DNA of 64,000 nucleotides from the NCBI GenBank assembly GCA_001510575.1, contig LNGK01000004.1:2660579-2724578 (forward strand), given 5' to 3'. This DNA is from Knoxdaviesia capensis. Taxonomy: Eukaryota > Ascomycota > Sordariomycetes > Microascales > Gondwanamycetaceae. A program made the position numbers and the translations under genes. Numbering within the stretch: position 1 is the first letter of the stretch; every line of letters starts with the position of its first letter. Of this stretch, positions 45,781-54,022 are shown piece by piece. The notes beneath the pieces are model-generated. The model was not told the DNA's origin and did not search any database. It saw nothing but the letters and a program-made list of their open reading frames with translations.

Positions 45781-45825
<45 letters not shown>
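45777..45825. repeat. Compound (TC)n(TA)n microsatellite
   Basis: A CT run passes directly into about 15 TA units. The tract is uninterrupted and should be length-variable. Confidence 0.9.
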
Positions 45826-45827
<2 letters not shown>

Positions 45828-45996
45828 AATCAGATCCGGTGCTTGACTCATGCTGATAATCGGGTCCTTTATATATACACACATAAACAGCCTCCTCGGG
45901 GCAAGAAGAAAAAACAGATCAAAGCTGGGAAAGAGGAACAGCAAAGGAAAAAGAAATCATGATATGAAGTGGGAACGGGGGCGCATGGGAGGTTCC

Positions 45997-46672
45997 CTAC
46001 TGTCCATAGTAGTGGGCCATTTCCAGGCCGGCACGACGAAAGCCACACTTGACATAGAAGCCCTCGTTGGCCTCGCTGCAGTCGAGAATGCTCTTGTAGC
46101 AGCCAACCTTGGCCGCCACATAGTCCAGCGCCTGGATGATGCGCAGGCCCAGCTTCTTGCCCTGCTGATCTTTGCGCACCGCGATATCTTCAATGTGGCC
46201 GACCACGCCGAGTTGGTGGATACTAGAAGCGAGGGTGGGGGTTGTTAGCAAAGGGGAACATTGTAGCTTCTCTGTCTCTCAACTCCTTCATTCTCTGCTG
46301 TCCCTCCACTTTCTTCTTCTTGCTGTTGCTGCCATCTAGCATGGGCTGTTCCGCGCAGACTCACAATTTCCGCTCGACAATCAGCGAGCCACAGCCGACA
46401 ATGATCGGCGTCTCCGACGAGGCATCCTCGACAACCAGGATGTAGTAGCCGTCCTGGCGCTCCATCCACCGGTACTGCTCGACGAAGCTCTCCTCGGAGA
46501 TGTCGCCGACCGTGGTCAGCACGCGCAGGCAGTCGAGGAAGCCGAGGGCAAAGTCGGTGGGCTCGAGAGCGCGGATCCTGTAGCCTTCGGGAAGGGCGGC
46601 AGCAACTTCGGGCGAGATCAGCGTGTTGGCGAAAAGGCCCCGGATGGGCTCGGTGGGTTCGGAGGAGGTCAT
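45997..46672 (-). CDS. gna1: Glucosamine-6-phosphate N-acetyltransferase
   Basis: Makes N-acetylglucosamine-6-phosphate from acetyl-CoA, a step towards UDP-GlcNAc for chitin, N-glycans and GPI anchors. Exons 46365-46672 and 45997-46222 (intron 142 bp) give 177 residues. The family core is clear: RALEPTDFALGFLDCLRVLTTVGDIS in the N-half, GCGSLIVERKF, then after the splice IHQLGVVGHIEDIAV. The acetyl-CoA loop is RKDQQGKKLG, followed by GCYKSILDCSEANEGFYVKCGF, as in yeast Gna1. The splice restores KFIH, as expected for the family. A TATA-like stretch (TATATATA at 46790-46797) is about 118 bp upstream, beyond a (GA)n run in the leader. Cytosolic. Confidence 0.95.
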
Positions 46673-47159
46673 TGCGGGAGTATGTGTGCGAGGACTGTGA
46701 TGTGGTCAGGGAGAAGAAAGAGAGAGAGAGAGAGAGAGTATGTGTGTGAGACAGTCCGTGAGGCTGGTTGATAGAGAGGAATCAGGTTGTATATATATTT
46801 CGAGTAAATCAGGTTGTCGCGAACAGTCTCTTCGGGGTTCCTCGGACCTAGATCTGGTTGTCGAGTTATCGGCGTGTTGGGCGGTATCGGCGCGGAGACC
46901 CGAGTGTTGTGGGTCGCGGGAAATGGCGGGGTCAATGAAGACTACAAGCTGCCGGAAGAGACAACTGCGTTACGGACAATTGAGGGTACACACAAGCAGT
47001 AGGCAAGAAGCAAATCAGAAGAATGTGTGACGAAAGAAGAAGAATTAAAGAGAAAGAAGCCGCTTCGACTGAAGTTTCAATTGGTGGCTCCGAACTCTAT
47101 CTATCACGAATCTCAAGTGGGGGAATAAGAAGCTCCTCAGCCATCAGGGGTCGGGTTAC
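46673..47159. other. Promoter of gna1, no gene seen
   Basis: Contains a (GA)n run at about 46717-46738 and the TATA-like site at 46790-46797. No coding signal up to the retroelement. Confidence 0.5.
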
Positions 47160-47164
47160 ATTGT

Positions 47165-47264
47165 TGTGGCGACCACACATAGAACCACTACGCCACAATG
47201 CAAAATGTGAACATGCTCACTAAGCAGCAACGTAGTCGGTAGCTATATGCGATCCACTGCCGCA
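47165..47264 (-). repeat. LTR copy 1 (3' LTR in element orientation)
   Basis: 100 bp, TG...CA, identical at every base to 47511-47610. On the minus strand it contains a CATATAGC stretch that could act as a weak TATA box and an A-box-like TGGCGTAGTGG (47185-47195). Confidence 0.9.
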
Positions 47265-47510
47265 CACCCCCCCAGTTGTCGAAGGCTCCACGGGCCTGAC
47301 GACTGGACTAACACACAAGGTGGACGCACTTTCTCAGCTCTAAGTCTTAGGGCTTGCTTGGCCTACCGTGGCTTTATCGGCCAGCCTGCTTATGCTAAAG
47401 TGTTCCGATGCCTGTCATGTGATAGCTGGGATGCGCACTGAAAATAGATAGCAACATAAGTGGAAGTTGCAGGTCGTGTTCTCGAACAGAGGACCTTCCG
47501 GGCTCATAAC

Positions 47511-47610
47511 TGTGGCGACCACACATAGAACCACTACGCCACAATGCAAAATGTGAACATGCTCACTAAGCAGCAACGTAGTCGGTAGCTATATGCGATC
47601 CACTGCCGCA
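47511..47610 (-). repeat. LTR copy 2 (5' LTR in element orientation)
   Basis: Identical to 47165-47264. Its inner edge abuts the primer-binding site, its outer edge the second ATTGT. Confidence 0.9.
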
Positions 47611-47615
47611 ATTGT

Positions 47616-48539
47616 GTAGCGCCCATTTTGCCTGTTCCAGCCACTGGCCAATACACACTAGACACAGCCCATGGCCGCAGTGGGACATCGCATTGGGCTG
47701 TGCTTTAGGGGCCAATCCCCAGTAGAAGCAGGAAAAATACGAGGAAAGTCGCGAACAAACATAAACAACTCCGGCCCCTGTTCGGTTCCTGTTTACAGGG
47801 CCCGGGTCGCTAAAAGTCACCGGGGCAATTGCTAACCAAAGCCTGGAATTCAAGCAAGGAACAGGAACCGAAAGATCTGTCGTGCGAGGCCAGCTGCTCG
47901 CAGATGCTGGCAGCTGCTCATAGTGCATAAACCTGTTGAGTCTTGGCAGGCACAGTAAGTACACCGTGCATTCCGGATTCATGTTTCCACTGTGAGTCTT
48001 GCTGTGGCTGCTTGCTGGCCTCACAGTGCCAGCTTCACATCTCCCCTTGACCTTCAACCCTCTTCCAATCACATGTAAAACCAACCCTTCGTTGTATCTT
48101 CATGCCAGCCCAACAACTTTTTCGTGACTCTTCTTTTCTTTTCTTTTTTTCCTCCCAATTCCTCTCTTGTAGGGATGAAGGGAGGGGGAATTATCATCTT
48201 AATAGGAATGCTCGATAGGCGATCCTTGGTTACTGTCTGGCTCTTTACACAATCAATACACATACAAGTTACAACAACATAAATGCACACGACCCGCCCG
48301 CGGCTGGCCCTTCAACAACAATAACACATTCATTCAGTTGCCCTCAACATCACACCACGGTGATAACACGCCAGACATGTTGATCTGATCTCCTCTTCCC
48401 CCTCTGAATATCTCTCGTTTCCATCGTCTGCTCTTTTGTATCTCCTTTCTTCCCTTTCACGTCTTCATCTCCCCCGGCAGCAGAAACACCGGCCTATCAT
48501 TGCATCTTCTCCATTAACACCCAGCATGGGCCTGAGACG
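47616..48539. other. Promoter of the lipase gene, no gene seen
   Basis: About 0.9 kb from the retroelement to the lipase ATG. The right part is CT-rich, a likely leader. Open frames on the minus strand lack any domain. Confidence 0.5.
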
Positions 48540-51500
48540 ATGACTTCTGATAAAACTGTACCCCTCAATTCCTCCAGGGATGACACTAGCGACGATGAAA
48601 ACCACCAATCGTTAATCAAACCCGAGTCCACTTCGCCGGATCCGGCCTCCGCCTCTCCCGGTGCCCATTTCCACTTTCCCGGCCGCACGTTACTCCCGTC
48701 CCCGATCGCCCAGGCCGTCAGTCTCACCACCCGGTCGGCCGTGTTTGCCATCCGGGCCGGCACCGCCGTCGGCAGTCTCGGCTTCGACGCCGCCCGGCTA
48801 ACTACCGCCTCGTCTCTCGAGCTCGGCCGCAGCATTGTCGAGGGTATCCTGACCCGCGCCGGCCGCGACCTGGCCTCCCGCTCCCACTCCGATCTTGCCC
48901 GCCACGACGCCGAGTCCCTCCTCGAGCGCAATCTGGAGGCTCTTCACCGCACCGTTACCGGCATCGCCTTCTGGACCGCTGCCGGCTTTGATCTGACCTC
49001 GTCGACCATCGGTGTGCTCTCGGATTTTTCCCAGCTGCTGCTTACCTCGCTCGATCAGTTCTTCGGATCCACCGACTCGTCGAGGGCTATTGCTAGCATC
49101 ATCACGCTTATCCGCCGCGAGTTTCAGAATCCGAATACGGCTGTGGGTGAGCGCGTTGGTGTCTCTGATCTTGTGGTTGGCCTGTGTGCTCTGGCCTATC
49201 TGCAGCGCGTATGCCGCCGGGCGCTGGAAGAAGGGTGTCGGGAGAGTGGCCAAGAGGAAGTGGTGTGGGACGTGGTTGTGCTCAACGATGGTGAACGTAT
49301 CGACGTTCATACCGACAGTCTTTATGGCATACACCCCGGACGATATACTACTCCCGCTGCTGCTGCCACTTCGACGACAAACCACGACAATTCATCTCTC
49401 CGCCCACAAAGTAGTCGAAAGAGTCTTTATCACGGACACGGTCGACATCTATCAACCGCAAGCCACGACTCCACATTAACGACCGCAACCAAGAGTCTGG
49501 TGTATGGCGGAAATATCCTCGTTCCTGACGAAGGCCAGGATGCCGAAGATAAGAATGGGGTTGATGATGAGACTGAGGACTTGTCTGAACTTCGTCTACG
49601 AACCGAAATCGTGCGCATGCTTCCGCCCGATAGTACGGTGTCCATTCACACTTCCGTCGTCACCACGAAAACTATTACCGTCGACGTTACAAGCCCGGAG
49701 CCACTCGTTATCGGCCCTCCACCACCTGGAGTTCAAGTGCTACAGGAACGGGCTATTGTTCCGGCATCGCCAGCTCACAGCATTGCTAGCACTGGCTCTG
49801 GTGCTGGTCCACGGCCAACCTCTTCTTCGAGCACAGAGTCATCCGCCAATTTGTCTCCGGCCGCCTCTCCCGCTACCTACCGAGTCGTTTACCAGATCGG
49901 GGGAAACAAGACAACTCGGAACACCACTATGCGCCGCTCCATCGATGGAAACCCCCGTCTGATTCTGGAATCAGATCATGTTGATCAGGGTGCTTCTATC
50001 GACGAGCCTGCCGAGCCGAGCCCCGAATCGGCCACGGTGATAGAACCTCCTGCCTCACCCACGACTGCACGACGCCAGAGCAGTGGGGGCTCATCGACCT
50101 CTCCTACTGCCGCTTCTCGAAGTCGGGCTGCGCAATCTTCCGTGCTTCCATCACGGCCAAGCTCTGATCCCAAAGGCATGGCCTCCCCCACTGCACCCAG
50201 GCTCAAGAGGCCAGCCTCGGTCACCTCAACCGCTACCCTTGTATCGACAGGACTGAAAGAAGCATCGTCAACCGAAGCAAACCAACGACGCCAGCGAGTA
50301 TCAGCCACGACCCCGAAAAGTCCTGAAAGTGCACCCCATGAATCTGATAAGCCTTTGCCGGTGCCACCGTCTTCGGAAGTTGCTAGGGACTCTACGCAGA
50401 AGAAGACCAGGACCGGGGCTACTGCTCCGAAGCTTGCGGAGAAGAAGTCTACTGGAATTCGCAACGCTTTGAAGATTGGATCTGGATCAAGCCTATCCCA
50501 CCTGTTCAAGGGGGACCAACCATCTACAGCACAGGAACCTGCACCTGCATATGCACCAAGTCCTACGCCTCCGAGATTTCGCCCGGCTCCTGTACCAAGA
50601 GTAGTGCCGACCACAAAAGCTCCAAGCCGCCCCGTTTCGTCCTTATCCTCGATATCCACTTCAGCTCCTGTGGCTGTTCGTGACCGAGATCGAGCAACGC
50701 GACCAGTCACTCCGCGTCGGCCACCCGACGAGCGCCTGATGCAACGGCCGTCGTCACGCTCAAGCTTTGTCTCCGTGCGGGAGCAACGAGTCGATTCGAC
50801 CCTGTCACCCACCGATGTCAGGCCAAAGACAACCACCACCACGAACTCGGGATTCGCCCATGTGCCGCCTTCCTCGCCGGCGAAGTCGGCCAGGCTGAAT
50901 GCTGATCGCAAAATTCTTGCGAACAATGGCGTTGCTGGTGTGAAGTCAGACCGTGGTGGGTTGGCTGATTCATGGGGAGCAAATTCTGGGCCATCGGTAT
51001 CCCCGGCAGCCGCGGCAAGACTTCCCCGGTCGTCCCATATGCCCACGCCGAGCCTGTACAGCATCGCCACAAACGACTCCACTTCATCTCTCATTTTATC
51101 GTCGTTCTTCCAGCGTAGCTCGTTTAACCCGGATGCGTTGAATGTGCTGCGAAGCACCGGCATGGTGGAAGCCACCTTTCCCCGGTTTCACATTCTTCGG
51201 AACATCACTCGCTACATCCTGTTCTCATCCGCGGCATACGGATCTAACTTTCTGCGTGTCATGGGCATCTCCAAGGAAATGCCGCCGCTGCTGCGGATAC
51301 TTGATGGCAGCTCCAGCGCGGCCGGTGTGGCTGGAGACCGGCCTGGGTCCGCTTCTGCGCCGATGATCGGACTTGACGGCTCCAATCTCGCGGCTGGGAA
51401 CAACGAATCTGCGAATAGACTTGACGACATCGACACCCATACCGATATTCGCTCGTTTTCGCGCCACACGTCGCTGCCTACCGACAGTATTCTCCTCGCC

Positions 51501-52601
51501 TCGTTTGTGGACCCGGAAGGTGGTAGTGACTCGACCGGTTCTACTAACACGGGTGTGCCTCTTGTGCACTACATCTCGCTCGATCATGAATCACGTGCCG
51601 TTGTTCTCGCATGTCGTGGCACACTCGGGTTTGAAGACGTGCTGGCTGATATGACTTGCGACTACGATACTCTGGTGTGGCGTGGTCGGCCTTATAAAGT
51701 TCATAAAGGCATTCATGCCTCCGCTCGTCGGTTACTCTATGGTGGTGATGGTCGCGTTCTCCTGACATTGCGAGAGACGCTGGCGGAATTTACAGATTAT
51801 GGCTTAGTGCTTACTGGCCACTCTCTGGGCGGCGCCGTCACTGCACTATTGGGCATCATGCTCTCCGAGCCTGGACCGAACGGCGGAGCCGACTTTGTTA
51901 CAGCAGCTGCTAACTCCAACCAGTCACTTCCCGCTCGGCCCGGAGCCGAGTCCAACTCGGCAGCCGCTCATCCACGGGTGCCTTCCGGACGCCCTATTCA
52001 CGTGTATGCTTATGGCCCGCCTGGTACCATGTCACGCTCCCTACAGAAGGCTACACGTGGGCTGATCACTACTGTGGTGCACGGCAACGACCTTGTGCCG
52101 TACCTATCGCTTGGTGTTCTGCACGATTTCCAGGCGGTTGCCGTGGCGGTCAAGAACGATCTTGGGTCTGCGCGCACCGAGTTGAAGCAGCGTGTCTGGG
52201 CCGCCCTCCGTGACGGGTTCAGCGAGCGGTGGTACAGTTCCGCGGGCCCCGCGGCTGCAAGCACCACGGCGGCGGCGGCCACGGCCACCTCGGAGCCAGA
52301 GGACTGGGCGATCCAGGCCCTGCATGCGCTGCGGGCTGGCATGACGGCTGAGAAGCTGCTGCCGCCGGGCGACGTGTTTGCGGTCGAGAGCACGCGCGTG
52401 CTCCGCCGCGACGCGTTCCTCCTGCCGCACGAAGATGACTTGGGACGCCCGGCCCGGCGGATTGTGCTGCGATATGTCAAGGACGTCGAGGCGCGGTTCC
52501 GGGAGGCGCGGTTCCGGACCAGTATGGTGATGGATCATAGTCCGGCGAGGTATGAGGATGCGTTGAGTCGGTTGCGGATCGGGGTTGTGGATGCGCAGTG
52601 A
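48540..52601 (+). CDS. Large class-3 lipase (diacylglycerol lipase-like)
   Basis: A single 1353-residue frame without introns. The C-terminal third carries the Lipase_3 fold: HYISLDHESRAVVLACRGTLGFEDVLADMTCDY, the nucleophile elbow GHSLGG with Ser1095, VHGNDLVPYLS with Asp1184, and a candidate His1333 in DHSPARYEDAL. This layout is that of sn1-specific diacylglycerol lipases of fungi. The N-terminal ~250 residues are helical, with hydrophobic stretches (AVSLTTRSAVFAIRAG and DLVVGLCALAYL) that may bind membranes. Residues ~255-840 are Ser/Pro/Thr-rich and disordered, with many RPSS-type stretches that could be phosphorylated. No signal peptide, so an intracellular membrane-associated enzyme is more likely than a secreted one. 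Start at 48540 is the first in-frame ATG after the CT-rich leader. Confidence 0.9.
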   Translation: MTSDKTVPLNSSRDDTSDDENHQSLIKPESTSPDPASASPGAHFHFPGRTLLPSPIAQAVSLTTRSAVFAIRAGTAVGSLGFDAARLTTASSLELGRSIVEGILTRAGRDLASRSHSDLARHDAESLLERNLEALHRTVTGIAFWTAAGFDLTSSTIGVLSDFSQLLLTSLDQFFGSTDSSRAIASIITLIRREFQNPNTAVGERVGVSDLVVGLCALAYLQRVCRRALEEGCRESGQEEVVWDVVVLNDGERIDVHTDSLYGIHPGRYTTPAAAATSTTNHDNSSLRPQSSRKSLYHGHGRHLSTASHDSTLTTATKSLVYGGNILVPDEGQDAEDKNGVDDETEDLSELRLRTEIVRMLPPDSTVSIHTSVVTTKTITVDVTSPEPLVIGPPPPGVQVLQERAIVPASPAHSIASTGSGAGPRPTSSSSTESSANLSPAASPATYRVVYQIGGNKTTRNTTMRRSIDGNPRLILESDHVDQGASIDEPAEPSPESATVIEPPASPTTARRQSSGGSSTSPTAASRSRAAQSSVLPSRPSSDPKGMASPTAPRLKRPASVTSTATLVSTGLKEASSTEANQRRQRVSATTPKSPESAPHESDKPLPVPPSSEVARDSTQKKTRTGATAPKLAEKKSTGIRNALKIGSGSSLSHLFKGDQPSTAQEPAPAYAPSPTPPRFRPAPVPRVVPTTKAPSRPVSSLSSISTSAPVAVRDRDRATRPVTPRRPPDERLMQRPSSRSSFVSVREQRVDSTLSPTDVRPKTTTTTNSGFAHVPPSSPAKSARLNADRKILANNGVAGVKSDRGGLADSWGANSGPSVSPAAAARLPRSSHMPTPSLYSIATNDSTSSLILSSFFQRSSFNPDALNVLRSTGMVEATFPRFHILRNITRYILFSSAAYGSNFLRVMGISKEMPPLLRILDGSSSAAGVAGDRPGSASAPMIGLDGSNLAAGNNESANRLDDIDTHTDIRSFSRHTSLPTDSILLASFVDPEGGSDSTGSTNTGVPLVHYISLDHESRAVVLACRGTLGFEDVLADMTCDYDTLVWRGRPYKVHKGIHASARRLLYGGDGRVLLTLRETLAEFTDYGLVLTGHSLGGAVTALLGIMLSEPGPNGGADFVTAAANSNQSLPARPGAESNSAAAHPRVPSGRPIHVYAYGPPGTMSRSLQKATRGLITTVVHGNDLVPYLSLGVLHDFQAVAVAVKNDLGSARTELKQRVWAALRDGFSERWYSSAGPAAASTTAAAATATSEPEDWAIQALHALRAGMTAEKLLPPGDVFAVESTRVLRRDAFLLPHEDDLGRPARRIVLRYVKDVEARFREARFRTSMVMDHSPARYEDALSRLRIGVVDAQ

Positions 52602-53038
52602 TATTGATTTCTAGATTTTCTCTTTTCCTTTGTTACTCTTCTATTCCCTTCTACGTTTATTTGGCCTCGGGTAATGAAGAGGGGCGGCTGCTCTGTCTTT
52701 TTTTCCCTTTTTCTTTTCTGTTTCATATTCAGGTTCACGACATATACGGTATATATATAAATTGGCCTTTGATACCAGGGGGAGGGAGGGCATGTATGAA
52801 GCTATATAGACTCAATTTTCAAGACAGATCAACGATTTACTATCATTTCACATGTACCCTTCAAGAGAAAAGCATTGCATATTCATCAATCTCATGGCAA
52901 GTTCTGTATTCAAGACTCAAGATACCATAACATACATCCAAGCATTCGTCAAATATATGTTTGTTTTTTTGTTTGTTCTTTTGTGTATTAACGGCTTATT
53001 CAGTCCATCTTAAAGACACAACCGACTCCAGAACAGCA
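52602..53038. other. Convergent 3' region, no gene seen
   Basis: 437 bp between the lipase and GH43 stops; T-rich tracts, no coding signal. Confidence 0.5.
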
Positions 53039-54022
53039 TTACTCAGGCTTGACGGTGGTCAGCTTGCCCTCCTTATCGTAGAACAGCTCGGCAATCTTGA
53101 CGCTGCGGAGATGGTCAACACCCTTGCTCAGCTCGCAGTCGTGGTGGAAGAGCCACCAGCGGCCCTGGAACTCGACGATGGAGTGGTGGGTGGTCCAGCC
53201 GAGCACGGGCTCGAGGATGCGGCCGGCGTAGGTGAATGGGCCGAGCGGGGAAGTGCCGGTGGCGTAGGCGAGGTAGTGGGTGTCGCCGGTGGAGTAGGAG
53301 AAGTAGTACAGGCCGTCCTTCTTGTGCATCCACGAGGCCTCGAAGAAGCGGCGGTCGTGGTCGTCGGCGAGGATGGGCTGGCCGGTCTCGGGGGCGAGGA
53401 TGACGATGTCCTGCACCTCGCCCTCGATCTCGAGCATGTCGTCGGTCAGCTGGGCGGCCTTGGGAAACAGCGCGGGCACGCCGTCACCGCTCGGCTCCTT
53501 GGGGCCCGTCCACTCGGGGTCGAACTGGTCGTTGCCCTTCTGGTAGCACTGCAGCTGGCCGCCCCACAGGCCGCCGAAGTACAAGTAGGCCTTGCCGTCG
53601 TCGTCGACGAAGGTGGCCGGGTCGATCGAGAAGCTGCCCTTGATGTAGTCGGGCTGCGGCGCGAACGGGCCCTCGGGGGTGTCGGCCACGGCCACGCCGA
53701 TGCGGAAGATGCCCTGCTTGTCGCGGGCCGGGAAGTACAGGTAGTACTTGCCGTTCTTGGTGGCCGCGTCGGGCGCCCACAGCTGCTTCGACACCCACGG
53801 GATGTCCTCCATCTTCAGCGCAATGCCGTGGTCGATGACCGGCGCGGCGGGGTCCAGCGACTCCGTCGAGAACACGTGGTAGTCAGCCATGTCGTACTGG
53901 TCGCCGTTGTCGTTGAACTTGATGTCGGTCTCGCGGTCATGCGACGGGTACACGTAGATCTTGCCATTGAACACGTGGGCCGACGGGTCGGCCGTGTACA
54001 GGTGGGTGATGAAAGGAGCCAT
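53039..54022 (-). CDS. Glycoside hydrolase family 43 (arabinofuranosidase/xylosidase type), cytosolic
   Basis: One exon, 327 residues. GH43 enzymes are five-blade propellers that cut alpha-arabinofuranosyl or beta-xylosyl bonds by inversion. The expected residues are placed normally: general base Asp12 in YTADPSAH, Asp134 in SFSIDPATF, and general acid Glu228 in RRFFEASWMHK. LWAPDA, YYLYFPA and GWTTHHSIVEF are typical blade pieces. There is no signal peptide, so it should act inside the cell on imported oligosaccharides. That is common for one GH43 subgroup and may produce the inducer or free pentoses. Codon use is strongly GC-biased, implying good expression. A TTAGGGTT octamer lies 15 bp upstream of the ATG. 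Substrate (arabinose or xylose) cannot be told. Confidence 0.93.
   Translation of the reverse strand: MAPFITHLYTADPSAHVFNGKIYVYPSHDRETDIKFNDNGDQYDMADYHVFSTESLDPAAPVIDHGIALKMEDIPWVSKQLWAPDAATKNGKYYLYFPARDKQGIFRIGVAVADTPEGPFAPQPDYIKGSFSIDPATFVDDDGKAYLYFGGLWGGQLQCYQKGNDQFDPEWTGPKEPSGDGVPALFPKAAQLTDDMLEIEGEVQDIVILAPETGQPILADDHDRRFFEASWMHKKDGLYYFSYSTGDTHYLAYATGTSPLGPFTYAGRILEPVLGWTTHHSIVEFQGRWWLFHHDCELSKGVDHLRSVKIAELFYDKEGKLTTVKPE

Larger units (their letters stand above)
43187..45996. other. 2.8-kb spacer with microsatellites, no gene seen
   Basis: Holds the promoter of the 60-residue gene and the 3' side of Gna1. There is a (GA)n tract at 43651-43692, a (TC)n/(TA)n compound tract at about 45777-45825 and a TG run at 43430-43441. 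Frames here of up to 200 codons show no domain, no codon bias and heavy low complexity. Confidence 0.5.
47160..47615 (-). mobile_element. Miniature LTR retrotransposon (TRIM-like), 446 bp
   Basis: Two identical 100-bp direct repeats (47165-47264 and 47511-47610) begin with TG and end with CA. They flank 246 bp of non-coding DNA, and the whole is bracketed by the 5-bp duplication ATTGT (47160-47164 and 47611-47615). Read on the minus strand, the base directly after the first LTR starts GTTATGAGCCC (47510 down to 47500), the exact complement of the initiator tRNA-Met anticodon arm (GGGCTCATAAC). That is the half-tRNA primer used by many Ty1/copia elements. At the other end a G7 run (47273-47267) directly precedes the second LTR, a short polypurine tract. 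No gag or pol frame exists. The size (LTR 100 bp, total under 540 bp) fits terminal-repeat retrotransposons in miniature. Identical LTRs and a perfect duplication imply a recent insertion, powered by proteins from another element not in this window. Orientation rests on primer and purine sites. Confidence 0.88.

Noticed and set aside
47165..47610. Reading the 100-bp repeat pair as a plain tandem duplication or a SINE
   Set aside because: The exact TG...CA ends, 5-bp target duplication on the outside only, primer match and purine tract fit an LTR mini-element better than either.
49985..51175. 396-codon open frame on the minus strand
   Set aside because: Lies wholly inside the lipase gene; it is the antisense of its Ser/Pro-rich linker and has no domain.
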